Shown: piece after piece, positions 26,506-36,737 of the stretch | How the letters are laid out: each line of letters opens with the position of its first letter | Numbering within the stretch: the stretch's first letter is position 1 | Source: Sphingobacterium sp. | GTDB taxonomy: Bacteria; Bacteroidota; Bacteroidia; Sphingobacteriales; Sphingobacteriaceae | Direction: 5' to 3' | NCBI GenBank assembly: GCA_031277685.1 | Contig: JAITLV010000279.1 | Coordinates: forward strand, 1-64,000 | Length of the DNA stretch: 64,000 nt | Notes under the pieces: model-generated | What the model saw: the letters and a program-made list of their open reading frames with translations, nothing else | Told to the model about the DNA's origin: nothing | Database searches by the model: none | Made by a program: the position numbers and the translations under genes

Positions 26506-29500
26506 ATGCAGCAACTGACATCCTTTTTATACGCTTTTCTACACTTATCCCTTTTTATTCTATTAGGTCAATCAACGGCTTTGGGTCAGATCAATACCTA
26601 TGCATTCAAAACTTTAACATCGGATGAAGGACTGGTTCACAACCATGTCAATTGTGCATTGCGGGACAAATTTAATTACCTCTGGTTTGGAACAGAATCC
26701 GGGTTGAGCCGTTTTGATGGCATGCAATTTACTAACTTCCGTTATTCGGCTGGCCGAAGGGCGGGGCTCAGTGCAAATGTTATATCGGGACTGTTTGAGG
26801 GGCCAGAAGCCAATATTTGGATCCGGACGGTCAGTCAAATGAATATGTATGATCAGCGTTCAGGCATGATCATACAAAACCTCGATTCGGTACTGATCAG
26901 TCTCAAATTACCGGCAAAGGATGTACACTGCATTCGAGCATTAGATACGACGCATTATGCCGTCTTGTACAATGACCGCTCATTGCTCCTCTATGATAGT
27001 CTAAAAAAATCGTATCGTATCGTCCCGCAGCTGACTAAGGACAGCAGAATTACCGATGTCATACCAGGGCTGGGAGAGCGCATTTGGCTAATTTATGAAA
27101 ATGGTCTGCTGGGACATATTGACACAAAGTCACTACAATGTATCCAGACAGCGCAGTTACCCATTCATAACAAACAGGTAAATTTTAATTTATTCGCCGA
27201 TAAGGATGGTGATCTTTGGATCTACTCAAAAGATATTCCAATTGGCGTTTATTGGCTCGCTACGAAAAACTGGTCGCTAAAACACCTCCTCAACGAACTA
27301 TCCAATCCCTTTGTGGGAAATATCGTTCAAGATGACAGCGGTCTTATCTGGCTGGGTACCGACCATGGTGGTATCAATGCGTTTAATAAGAAAAATCAAC
27401 ACATTGAAATTATCGGTAATGATCGTTATGATCCACGTAGTCTTCCTTACAACAGTATCACTTCCTTATATAAGGATCAGTCGGGTATTATCTGGGCTGG
27501 AACCTATAAGGGTGGAATCAGTTACTACCATCCGAATTTGTTGTTGTTTCCCTTAGTGAAAAACTATCCTGGCCTGCCCAAATCGTTACCTTATGATGAT
27601 GTCAATAAGTTCATAGAGGACCGCAAGGGCAACCTGTGGATTGGGACAAACGGTGGTGGATTGCTTTATTATGATATTATAAAGAAGACTTTTACCCAAT
27701 ACCTACATGACCCGAAAAACCCCAATAGTCTGAGCAGCAATGTTATCGTTTCGCTACTATTAGATACAGATGGCCTATTATGGATCGGTACCTATCGCGG
27801 TGGAATGTGCCGTTTTGATGGTAAAAACTTTAAGGTTTTCCACCGGGATGCCGGGCCTGGAAAATTAAATGATGACAGCGTATGGGAAATCTACACAGAC
27901 AGTTTCAATCGTTTTTGGGTGGGGACACTCAGCAGTGGCCTCTATCTGTTCGATAAAAAAACAGAACAGTTTTCCAAAAACTACAACACCCGGGGTGAAA
28001 CGATCAAGAACAGTTATATTTCGGTTATTTTTGAGGATTCAAAGAAAAGGCTATGGATCGGAACAGCCACAGGACTTGTCGTCATGAATCCGAACGGTCA
28101 AGTGAACTATATCAATACTGGTACTTCACCAATGAAACTACTGAATGATCTCATCTACGACGTGAAAGAGGATAAAAACGGACGTATCTGGGTGGCAACA
28201 CAGGAGGGGCTACATATTATCACTGCCCATAACATAAACTATTTAACCCATAAGGATGGGCTCAGCGATGATGCAATTCTAGCTTTATTACTCGATTTAC
28301 AGGGTAATATCTGGGCATCGACCAATAAGGGACTGTCCGAGATTGTTGCAACAGGACCTGCAGAGAAATTTATTGTCCGCAACTTCACGCAAGAATTGGG
28401 GCTCCAGGGAAATGTTTTCAATGAGAATGCAGCCTTGACACTACGGGATGGCCGATTGGTCTTTGGCGGTCCCAAAGGATTCAATTTTATTGATCCCACA
28501 AAAATTAGAGGCGAGCATACGCTGGTATTGCCAGTCCTCTCGAATTTCTATCTGTTCAATAAACGCATAGCTGTAGGGGAAGAATTTTCAGGTCGTATAA
28601 TTTATGATCAGTCCTTGCATAGTCTGAAGGAATTGAGCCTGCCATACAACCTCAACGCCATTTCCATTGAACTATCTACTTTTGATTATCTACAGCAGCA
28701 TGCCGGTCTATATCAATATCAGTTGTTAGGGCTAAGTGATGAATGGTTTGACTTTGAACCCGGTACGATGCGCGCCAGTTTCACGAATCTGGACTCCCGG
28801 CCTTATGGGCTATACATCAGACAAGCTGTCGGTTTGAATAATTGGTCTGAACGGATACTGTTACTGACAATTAATATACAACCCCCATTTTGGCGTTCAA
28901 CTTGGGCCTTTGTATGTTATGCCCTGGTCGTAATGGCAGCCCTATGGACATTTTATTATTTGACAAAATTACGGGTTAAAACACGTAACCAGCTTTTCTT
29001 GGCAAAGGAACAGGCGCTGCAGGCTAAAGAACTGGATGCCATGAAAACCCGCTTCTTTACCAATATCAGCCACGAATTTCGTACACCGATCAGCTTAATC
29101 TTGACGCCCACGCAACAACTGCTGGAAGAGGAACAGCATCCCCGAAAAAAAGCCGATCTCCACCTGATCTGGAAAAACGCCGATCGTCTGCTCAAATTGG
29201 TCAATCAGCTCCTGGACTTTAGAAAACTGGAAAAAAGTGAGCTTGAACGAAACGAAGAATATGGTGAACTGATGGGCTTTATGCGCGAGCAACTAACAGC
29301 ATTTGTTGGCTTGGCAACGCATAACCAAATCAACCTACAATTACATGTTCCGTCCGAACCCCAGCCGGGCTGGTTTGACAAGCACAAGCTGGAAAGTATT
29401 CTTTATAACCTGGTGTCCAATGCCATCAAATTTAGCCCGGCTGGCGCTAGCGTTAACTGTATGGTGGAACTACGGGAACAGCCAACGGGCAAAGTCCTTC

Positions 29501-30516
29501 ATTTCGTTATACAAAATACAGGCGCTCCCATACCGGAGTCCTTGCAGGCCCGTGTATTTGAACGCTATTTTCAATTGGAGGTTCCCAATGGCAAATTAAA
29601 TCAAGGTACGGGTATCGGTCTGTCCATTGTCAAGGACTATGTAGAGTTTCTGGGTGGAAACATTACACTGACCAGTAAGGCCGACCGAACCATATTTGCG
29701 GTGGAGCTACCCATACGTACCAGCGATGGGAATGGTGAGCAGCAAGAAAATCGCCATCCGGGTAAATCTACCATCTTAGTAGTCGAGGATGACGCTGATT
29801 TTCTCCAGTACCTGCAACGTACGCTTCAAGATGACTATCGTATTGTTACCGCAACGACGGTAGGGGAAGCGGTAGCAAGCCTGACAAAGCAGCAGATCGA
29901 TCTGGTGATGACGGACCTGAGCCTGCCCGGCGAAAGCGGATTGGATCTTTGCCGCCATATCAAGAACCAGTCAAAACTGTCCCATATCCCTGTACTTATC
30001 GTCACAGCCGTGGTCAACCAGCAGCTTGCTGTAGAGGCGCTGCAGGCCGGTGCAAGCGATTATATCAATAAGCCGTTTAATATTAGTTTACTGCGGTCGA
30101 AACTTGCACAGATCCTCAGCCAACAACAAAACTTGGCAAAACGCTATAAAAAACAGATTAATGTCAACCTGACGCAACCAGAAGTTGAATCCGCGGACGA
30201 ACAATTTATCCGGACATTGGTCAGGGAAATTGAACAGGACCTAAGCGACTCTTCACTTTCAGTAGAATTGCTCGCAAAACGTTTGCATATCACCCGGGTT
30301 GGGCTCTACAAAAAAGTGCTTGCCATCACCGGTTATTCTCCGATGGAATACATCCGACATATCCGTTTAAAACGTGCCATGCATCTCATTCAGAACTCAA
30401 AATTATCCATTTCCGAAATTGCATATGAAGTAGGATTCGGTAATCCAAAGCAATTTAGCAAATATTTTAAATCGGCATTTGGTAACCTACCATCATTTTA
30501 CCGTAAACAACTTTAA
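26506..30516 (+). CDS. Hybrid two-component system regulator (HTCS) of PUL1
   Basis: The protein has 1336 residues. Signal sequence about 1-28; two-component propeller repeats (about 35-690) with many copies of the IWxGT-type motif; Y_Y_Y domain (about 700-785); transmembrane helix near 798-818; HisKA with His856 in NISHEFRTPIS; HATPase with YNLVSNAIKFS and GTGIGLSIVK; receiver with Asp1137 in VMTDLSLP; and a C-terminal AraC-type HTH ending near 1336 (ISEIAYEVGFGNPKQFSKYFK). The periplasmic part would sense a sugar, and the AraC part would act on the next operon, whose start has a 22-bp-period direct repeat at 30561-30592. Length is usual for the type. Confidence 0.93.
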   Translation: MQQLTSFLYAFLHLSLFILLGQSTALGQINTYAFKTLTSDEGLVHNHVNCALRDKFNYLWFGTESGLSRFDGMQFTNFRYSAGRRAGLSANVISGLFEGPEANIWIRTVSQMNMYDQRSGMIIQNLDSVLISLKLPAKDVHCIRALDTTHYAVLYNDRSLLLYDSLKKSYRIVPQLTKDSRITDVIPGLGERIWLIYENGLLGHIDTKSLQCIQTAQLPIHNKQVNFNLFADKDGDLWIYSKDIPIGVYWLATKNWSLKHLLNELSNPFVGNIVQDDSGLIWLGTDHGGINAFNKKNQHIEIIGNDRYDPRSLPYNSITSLYKDQSGIIWAGTYKGGISYYHPNLLLFPLVKNYPGLPKSLPYDDVNKFIEDRKGNLWIGTNGGGLLYYDIIKKTFTQYLHDPKNPNSLSSNVIVSLLLDTDGLLWIGTYRGGMCRFDGKNFKVFHRDAGPGKLNDDSVWEIYTDSFNRFWVGTLSSGLYLFDKKTEQFSKNYNTRGETIKNSYISVIFEDSKKRLWIGTATGLVVMNPNGQVNYINTGTSPMKLLNDLIYDVKEDKNGRIWVATQEGLHIITAHNINYLTHKDGLSDDAILALLLDLQGNIWASTNKGLSEIVATGPAEKFIVRNFTQELGLQGNVFNENAALTLRDGRLVFGGPKGFNFIDPTKIRGEHTLVLPVLSNFYLFNKRIAVGEEFSGRIIYDQSLHSLKELSLPYNLNAISIELSTFDYLQQHAGLYQYQLLGLSDEWFDFEPGTMRASFTNLDSRPYGLYIRQAVGLNNWSERILLLTINIQPPFWRSTWAFVCYALVVMAALWTFYYLTKLRVKTRNQLFLAKEQALQAKELDAMKTRFFTNISHEFRTPISLILTPTQQLLEEEQHPRKKADLHLIWKNADRLLKLVNQLLDFRKLEKSELERNEEYGELMGFMREQLTAFVGLATHNQINLQLHVPSEPQPGWFDKHKLESILYNLVSNAIKFSPAGASVNCMVELREQPTGKVLHFVIQNTGAPIPESLQARVFERYFQLEVPNGKLNQGTGIGLSIVKDYVEFLGGNITLTSKADRTIFAVELPIRTSDGNGEQQENRHPGKSTILVVEDDADFLQYLQRTLQDDYRIVTATTVGEAVASLTKQQIDLVMTDLSLPGESGLDLCRHIKNQSKLSHIPVLIVTAVVNQQLAVEALQAGASDYINKPFNISLLRSKLAQILSQQQNLAKRYKKQINVNLTQPEVESADEQFIRTLVREIEQDLSDSSLSVELLAKRLHITRVGLYKKVLAITGYSPMEYIRHIRLKRAMHLIQNSKLSISEIAYEVGFGNPKQFSKYFKSAFGNLPSFYRKQL

Positions 30517-30560
30517 ACAAGCATATTAACCCGATTTCAGTCTAATCTAAGCTGACTTAT

Positions 30561-30592
30561 GTTAACAAATTACCCCCTAAAAGTTAACAAAT
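30561..30592. repeat. 22-bp-period direct repeat upstream of PUL1 operon
   Basis: GTTAACAAAT occurs at 30561-30570 and 30583-30592, exactly 22 bp apart. Two helical turns place both copies on one face of the DNA, as expected for the two HTH units of AraC-type proteins or their dimers. It ends 28 bp before the -7 element and follows the HTCS gene. Confidence 0.6.
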
Positions 30593-30620
30593 CATAGCCT
30601 TAAGACAACCGGTTGCACAC

Positions 30621-30628
30621 TATATTTG
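30621..30628 (+). promoter_or_regulatory. -7 promoter element of PUL1 operon
   Basis: TATATTTG is an exact TAnnTTTG match. Transcription would start near 30635, giving a leader of about 62 nt. No clear -33 element is seen, consistent with an activator-dependent promoter. Confidence 0.6.
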
Positions 30629-30697
30629 ATTTGTTCTTTCACTGGGAGAGGACAACTAATAACCAAGGGAATACAGTAACCAATAAATCTTATTTAC

Positions 30698-33559
30698 ATG
30701 CGCAACATAACATATGCTTTAAGCGGTTTGATGCTCTTTGCGATGATGCATCAGGGCTTTGCACAGACCCACAGAGCACCGTATGAAAAAACAGCCACTG
30801 GCATGAAAGTCAGCTTCAAAAACTCCGCAACTTCCATTGATCAGGACGTCTATCTGGACGCTATCACAGATAAAATTATTCGGGTAACTGCAGTTCCTGT
30901 TGGAAGTGGATTTCCGAAACAGCAGCACTTGGTGATCGTTGACTCATTGCACCGGCAGCTAAAATCATTCGCTGTTGGATCGACCGACTCAACCGCCACG
31001 TTACAGACGGCAGATCTGCGGGCGATGGTTTCATTGCAGACTGGAAAAGTGGAATTCTATGACTTAAATGGCCGCGCTATATTCAAAGAAGCGAAACGGA
31101 ATTCAGGTTCCTTTACAGCGGATAGCTACAATGGTGATGCCTTTTACCACATTAACCAGGACTTTATCGTCCATCCCGAGGAGGGTATCTACGGACTTGG
31201 GCAGCATCAGAATGCGGTCATGAACTACAACCGCGGAAAACAAGTCACCCTCCTGCAGTACAACACCGAAATCGGAATACCCTTTTTACTATCCACCAAC
31301 AACTATGGTGTGCTCTGGCATAACTATTCCATCACCAAAGCAGGAGATGTACGCCCGTTATTGCCACTCAATGCATTTAAACTTGCATCGAAGGAAGGGG
31401 AGCATGGCTGGCTCACGGCGACCTATATGAACCGAAATAATGATACGGTGTACCTTTCCCGACCAGAGTCAATCATTGATTATGGCTATTTAACAGATCA
31501 GCACAAGCTTCCCAAAGATGTGAAGCTTGCGGATAGCAAAGTCGTTTACGAGGGTACGCTGGCTTCGCCTTACACGGGCAAGCACGTGCTGCACTTCAAA
31601 TACTCGGGCTATATGAAGGTCTGGATCGATGGTGAGCTCCTCGCTGACCGCTGGCGGCAGTCCTGGAATGCCGGTACTTTTGAGCTTGAAAAGGATCTGA
31701 AAAAAGACCAGGCACACCGGATCCGGATGGAGTGGATCCCGGATGGGGGAGAATCTTATTTTACCTTAAATTGGCAGAGCCCAATTCCTGCAGCGCGGCA
31801 GAACCTATTTTCATTTAATTCCGAAGCCGGAGACGCAATTGACTATTATTTTGTTCATGGTACATCCATGGACGATGTCATCAGCGGATATCGGCATTTG
31901 TCAGGCAAAGCGCCGATTATGCCGATCTGGAGTTTTGGATTTTGGCAAAGCCGCGAGCGCTATAAAACTCAGGCAGAAATCGAGCAGGCAGCCACAGCAT
32001 TCCGTAAACGGAAGATCCCGATTGATAACATCGTACAGGACTGGTCGTATTGGTCAGAAAATGACTGGGGAAGCCAACAATTTGATCCCAACCGCTTTCC
32101 TGATCCAAAGGCGATGGTGAAGAAACTACATCAGCAAAATTTGAAGATCATGATTTCCGCCTGGCCAAAAATCAATGAAGAATCCACTGTATATGCCGAA
32201 TTTAAAGCCAACAAGTGGATTTACCCACGGAATATTTACGATGGCCGCAAGGATTGGATCGGCAGGGGCTATACCTCTACATTTTATGATCCCTTTAACC
32301 AGGGCGCACGGGAGGCATTCTGGAAACTGTTGGACAATAACTTGTTTAAAATCGGCATCGATGCCTGGTGGATGGACGCCAGTGAACCGGATATTCATTC
32401 CAATATTGATCTGGATGAACGTAAAGCTGTCTTTCAACCCAACATTGGTTCCTCCGTGCGCTATTATAATGCCTTCCCACTGCAAAACGCCAAGGGTATC
32501 TACGAAGGGCAACGGGCAACGGACCCCGATAAGCGGGTTTTTATCCTAACGCGTTCATTTTTTGCCGGCCAGCAGCGTTATGCGGCGGCGGCTTGGAGCG
32601 GGGATATCGCATCCCGATGGCATGATATGCGAGACCAGATTGCTGGTGGAATAAACTTCTCCATGTCAGGCACACCGTATTGGACAATGGATGCGGGTGG
32701 ATTCCTGGTTGAAAACAGATTTCATAAGCCCAATGCAGCTGATCTAGAAGAATGGCGCGAACTCAATAGCCGATGGTACCAATATGGTGCATTCTTGCCA
32801 CTATTTCGGGCACATGGTCAATTTCCTTACCGTGAACCTTATCACATTGCTCCTGAGGAGCATCCGGCCTACAAGAGTATGCTTTATTCGATCAATCTGC
32901 GCTATAAATTGCTGCCCTACAACTACAGCCTGGCTGGAAAAACCTTTTTCGAAGACTATTCCATGATCCGGGGACTGGCGATGGATTTTCCACTGGATAA
33001 AGCGGGATTTGATCGCAATGACCAGTACCTCTGGGGACCGTCATTACTGGTCAACCCCGTCACCGAGAAAGGCGCGACCAGTCGAAAAGTACATTTTCCA
33101 CAAGGTACGGATTGGTATGATCTATACAGCGGCAAGAAAGTCAGCGGTGGCCAGGATATATTGGTCGATGCGCCATATGAGCGTATTCCCGTCTATGTAA
33201 AAGCCGGAGCCATTGTACCCATCGGTCAAGAGCTGCAATATACCACGGAGAAAAAGCAGCAGGTCATAGACCTTTATATCTATGCTGGGGCCAATGGACT
33301 GTTTTCACTCTATGAAGATGAAGGCAATAATTATAACTATGAAAAAGGAAAATTCAGCCGCATTGATATCCGCTACGAGAACAGTACGAGAACGTTGTTT
33401 TTGGCCGAACGCAAAGGTGATTTTGACGGGATGCTAAAGAGCAGAAAATTCAACCTCATTTTTGTCACCGACAAAAATGAGGTCGGAATCGACAGCGGTA
33501 CACAAAAATCAACGGCAGTCTCGTATCAGGGAAAGGCTTTACAGGTTAAATTAAAATAA
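30698..33559 (+). CDS. GH31 glycosidase with PA14 insert, alpha-xylosidase-like
   Basis: The protein has 953 residues. Signal peptide about 1-22. The N-terminal GH31 domain contains the conserved GLGQHQN block (about 160-170) and is interrupted by a PA14 module (about 265-370). The catalytic barrel follows: nucleophile Asp560 in WWMDASEPD and acid/base Asp636 in WSGD. This PA14-in-GH31 layout and the WMDASEPD pattern are those of characterised alpha-xylosidases acting on xyloglucan oligosaccharides. It therefore probably removes non-reducing alpha-xylose from xyloglucan side chains, but alpha-glucosidase activity cannot be excluded. First gene of the PUL1 operon, 28 bp before the SusC gene. 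Confidence 0.88.
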   Translation: MRNITYALSGLMLFAMMHQGFAQTHRAPYEKTATGMKVSFKNSATSIDQDVYLDAITDKIIRVTAVPVGSGFPKQQHLVIVDSLHRQLKSFAVGSTDSTATLQTADLRAMVSLQTGKVEFYDLNGRAIFKEAKRNSGSFTADSYNGDAFYHINQDFIVHPEEGIYGLGQHQNAVMNYNRGKQVTLLQYNTEIGIPFLLSTNNYGVLWHNYSITKAGDVRPLLPLNAFKLASKEGEHGWLTATYMNRNNDTVYLSRPESIIDYGYLTDQHKLPKDVKLADSKVVYEGTLASPYTGKHVLHFKYSGYMKVWIDGELLADRWRQSWNAGTFELEKDLKKDQAHRIRMEWIPDGGESYFTLNWQSPIPAARQNLFSFNSEAGDAIDYYFVHGTSMDDVISGYRHLSGKAPIMPIWSFGFWQSRERYKTQAEIEQAATAFRKRKIPIDNIVQDWSYWSENDWGSQQFDPNRFPDPKAMVKKLHQQNLKIMISAWPKINEESTVYAEFKANKWIYPRNIYDGRKDWIGRGYTSTFYDPFNQGAREAFWKLLDNNLFKIGIDAWWMDASEPDIHSNIDLDERKAVFQPNIGSSVRYYNAFPLQNAKGIYEGQRATDPDKRVFILTRSFFAGQQRYAAAAWSGDIASRWHDMRDQIAGGINFSMSGTPYWTMDAGGFLVENRFHKPNAADLEEWRELNSRWYQYGAFLPLFRAHGQFPYREPYHIAPEEHPAYKSMLYSINLRYKLLPYNYSLAGKTFFEDYSMIRGLAMDFPLDKAGFDRNDQYLWGPSLLVNPVTEKGATSRKVHFPQGTDWYDLYSGKKVSGGQDILVDAPYERIPVYVKAGAIVPIGQELQYTTEKKQQVIDLYIYAGANGLFSLYEDEGNNYNYEKGKFSRIDIRYENSTRTLFLAERKGDFDGMLKSRKFNLIFVTDKNEVGIDSGTQKSTAVSYQGKALQVKLK

Positions 33560-33587
33560 GTAAAAACCAATTTATAAATCAAATCAT

Positions 33588-36500
33588 ATGATAAGCAAAC
33601 AATTGTTGAGCAGGGGTCTGGCAGTCGTGGTCATGACCAGCGTGACCTCGCTTGTCTGGGCACAGTCCTTTACAGGATCGGTTGTTTCAGCTGATTCGGG
33701 CTTGCCGATCGGGGGTGCAAGTATTAAAGTAAAGAATCAGCAGATCTCAACGAGCACGGATGAGTCGGGTAAGTTTTCACTGCAGGCTCCAAAAGGCACA
33801 GTGCTGATGATATCTTATGTGGGCTATAAAAGCCAGGAAATCACGGTCACTGGAACAAACAGCGTCATTCGCCTGCAATCCAGCACCTCGGATCTCGAAG
33901 AGGTGGTGGTCATCGGTTATGGTGTACAGAAGAAAAAGCTCAATACCGGTGCAAACCTGAAAGTGGAAGGTGAGGAATTGCAGAAAAGAAATCAGCTGAA
34001 CCCTTTACAGTCGCTTCAAGGCCAGGCGCCGGGTGTTTCCATTACATCTACCTCAGGCCAGCCCGGAGCAGATATGAAAGTGGTCGTCCGGGGTTTGGGG
34101 ACGATTGGCAATTCAGGCCCCCTATACGTCATTGATGGCGTGCCGGGTGGCGATATTTCGGTATTGAACGCGGCGGATATCCAGTCCATCGATATCCTAA
34201 AGGACGCCGCTTCGGCAGCAATATACGGCTCACAGGCTGCCAATGGGGTAATCTTAGTAACAACTAAGATGGGGGCCGCCGGTAAAAGCCAGCTGTCATT
34301 TGATGGATATACGGGGATCCAAAACGTATCACGTAAAGCGAAATTATTGGATGCAAACCAATATCGTCTGATCATGAACGAGCAATCGCTAAATGCTGGA
34401 GCCGCAGACATCAATTTTGATGCTATGCCAGGTTTGGCTAATACCAATTGGATGGATTATATGTTCAAGGACAATGCAAAAATGGACAACTATAACGTCG
34501 CCCTCACTGGTGGTTCGGATAAATCTACCTATGCCTTGTCCATGAATTATATCAGTCAGGAAGGGATCGTCGGTGGCAAAGATGTATCCAATTACGAGCG
34601 TTACGGTTTCCGGACAAATTCAGAACACAAACTCTTTGATAATTTTGTGAAAATCGGGCAACACCTCAACTTTAACTACATTAAAAACAGGGGAGTAGGC
34701 GTGGGAAACCAATATAACAATACATTACGGGGAGCATTTGCCACATCACCGCTGTCACCAGCCTATTCGGACAACGGATTGTATGGAAGCCCTTTCAATG
34801 ACACATCCAACTCGCCCTGGTACAATGGGGACAGTAATCCCTATGGTGTGATGATGACCAATTCGAATAACAGCAACGACGGCCAGAAGTTACTGGCAGA
34901 TATCTTTGCAGAAATCGAACCGATCAAAGGACTGAAGCTACGCTCGTTATTGGGCTTTAACTATTATGCATCGGAATATCGGAGTTTCACACCCTTGTAT
35001 CGTTTCTCCATTTACACCTACAATCAGGATCATACCACCACTTCACAGAACATGAGCAAGGGACATACATTGACCTGGACCAATACCGCTTCCTATGATT
35101 TTGATATCCAGACGGATCACCGCTTTTCGGCCATGATCGGGATGGAGTCACTACGTTATCAGGGTACCTACCTTTCGGGCTCAAACTGGAACTTGCTTTC
35201 ACAATTCAACGATTTTGCGCATGCCTATTTGGACAATACAACGGGGCAGGCACATTTGGATGAAAAGGGCAATGTGGTCGAGACTCGTACCGTTTCCGGA
35301 AAACCGGAGAACGTGACCCGGCGGGTGTCCTATTTCGGTCGATTGGGCTATAATTATAAAGAGAAGTATCTGCTGAATGCTACCTTGCGAGCCGATGCTT
35401 CGTCGAAATTTTCACGAGCCAACCGTTGGGGATATTTTCCTTCGGTTTCGGCGGGCTGGGTAATCTCTTCGGAAGATTTCTTTCAGGAGAACCTGCCAGG
35501 GATAAACTTCTTTAAACTGCGGGCTTCCTGGGGGCAGGTGGGCAATCAGGATATTGCGGATTTTCAGTATGCAGCACCGATCAGTACTTCGACAGGTATC
35601 ACCTCATCCAATCCCGGTGCCCATTACGTATTCGGCACCAGCAACAACAATATTGCTGGCGCATATCCGAGCCGCCTATCCAATCCCAATTTAACCTGGG
35701 AAACTTCCGAGCAGACAAACATTGGATTTGATGCCAAGTTTGCGCAGAGCCGGCTGGATGTCGTAGCCGATTTTTATGTCAAAAAGACGAAAGACTGGCT
35801 TGTAACGGCCCCTGTCCTGGCAACGACAGGTACGCTGCCACCTTTCATCAATGGTGGGGACGTAAAGAATACTGGTGTGGAGCTCGGTCTCAATTGGTCG
35901 GATAAGGTGAACGAGCTTAAGTACCGTCTTGGTGTCAATGGGGCATATAATAAGAATAAAGTCGGTCAGATACCAACCGAAGATGGTATAATCCATGGCC
36001 AGACAGCGATGTTATATGATAATTCAGAAGAATTTTACCGTGCGGCCAATGGCCTGCCAATTGGCTATTTCTGGGGTTACAAGACCGATGGCCTATTCCA
36101 GAACCAAACCGAAATTGATGCTTGGAAAAGCGCCGGAAAAGGTATTTTGCAAGCCGACGTCAAACCTGGGGACGTAAGATACGTAGACCAGAATAATGAC
36201 GGCATTATCAATGCTGCCGACAAAACCAATCTTGGCGTGGGCATGCCTAATTTTACTTATGGATTTAATATTGGACTAGATTATAAAGGATTTGATTTCT
36301 CGGTCAACGCTTACGGTTCTTTGGGTAATAAAATCGTGCAGTCTTACCGTAATCATGCCAATAAGCAAGCGAACTATACCACCCGGATTCTGGATCGCTG
36401 GACGGGTGAAGGTACTTCCAATACCATTCCACGCGTGACCGAAACAAATGTCAACTGGCAGTTTTCGGATTTATACATTCAGGATGGTGATTTCCTACGG

Positions 36501-36725
36501 ATCAGCAATGTAACCTTGGGGTATGACCTTTCCAAACTGATCCGGTGGAAATATGCCAATCAGATCCGTTTCTATGTGCAGGGGCAGAATCTCCTGACCT
36601 TTACCAAATACGATGGCATGGATCCTGAGATCGGCTATGGTACGGACGGCTGGGTGTCGGGCATTGACCTGGGCTACTACCCTAGGCCAAGAACAGTCTT
36701 ATTTGGTTTAAATGTTAAATTCTAA
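33588..36725 (+). CDS. SusC-family TonB-dependent outer-membrane transporter, PUL1
   Basis: The protein has 1045 residues. Signal peptide about 1-25; N-terminal carboxypeptidase-like domain (about 27-100); TonB-box region and LEEVVVIGYG (about 104-113); plug domain (about 120-240, including YVIDGVPGG, SIDILKDAASAAIYGSQAANGVILVTTK spread over about 180-225); then the barrel ending in Phe. It imports oligosaccharides through the outer membrane with energy from TonB/ExbBD. The paired SusD follows after 12 bp. Length and signature are usual. The glycan is unknown but should match the GH31 and GH2 partners. Confidence 0.95.
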   Translation: MISKQLLSRGLAVVVMTSVTSLVWAQSFTGSVVSADSGLPIGGASIKVKNQQISTSTDESGKFSLQAPKGTVLMISYVGYKSQEITVTGTNSVIRLQSSTSDLEEVVVIGYGVQKKKLNTGANLKVEGEELQKRNQLNPLQSLQGQAPGVSITSTSGQPGADMKVVVRGLGTIGNSGPLYVIDGVPGGDISVLNAADIQSIDILKDAASAAIYGSQAANGVILVTTKMGAAGKSQLSFDGYTGIQNVSRKAKLLDANQYRLIMNEQSLNAGAADINFDAMPGLANTNWMDYMFKDNAKMDNYNVALTGGSDKSTYALSMNYISQEGIVGGKDVSNYERYGFRTNSEHKLFDNFVKIGQHLNFNYIKNRGVGVGNQYNNTLRGAFATSPLSPAYSDNGLYGSPFNDTSNSPWYNGDSNPYGVMMTNSNNSNDGQKLLADIFAEIEPIKGLKLRSLLGFNYYASEYRSFTPLYRFSIYTYNQDHTTTSQNMSKGHTLTWTNTASYDFDIQTDHRFSAMIGMESLRYQGTYLSGSNWNLLSQFNDFAHAYLDNTTGQAHLDEKGNVVETRTVSGKPENVTRRVSYFGRLGYNYKEKYLLNATLRADASSKFSRANRWGYFPSVSAGWVISSEDFFQENLPGINFFKLRASWGQVGNQDIADFQYAAPISTSTGITSSNPGAHYVFGTSNNNIAGAYPSRLSNPNLTWETSEQTNIGFDAKFAQSRLDVVADFYVKKTKDWLVTAPVLATTGTLPPFINGGDVKNTGVELGLNWSDKVNELKYRLGVNGAYNKNKVGQIPTEDGIIHGQTAMLYDNSEEFYRAANGLPIGYFWGYKTDGLFQNQTEIDAWKSAGKGILQADVKPGDVRYVDQNNDGIINAADKTNLGVGMPNFTYGFNIGLDYKGFDFSVNAYGSLGNKIVQSYRNHANKQANYTTRILDRWTGEGTSNTIPRVTETNVNWQFSDLYIQDGDFLRISNVTLGYDLSKLIRWKYANQIRFYVQGQNLLTFTKYDGMDPEIGYGTDGWVSGIDLGYYPRPRTVLFGLNVKF

Positions 36726-36737
36726 AATCGAGAAATC

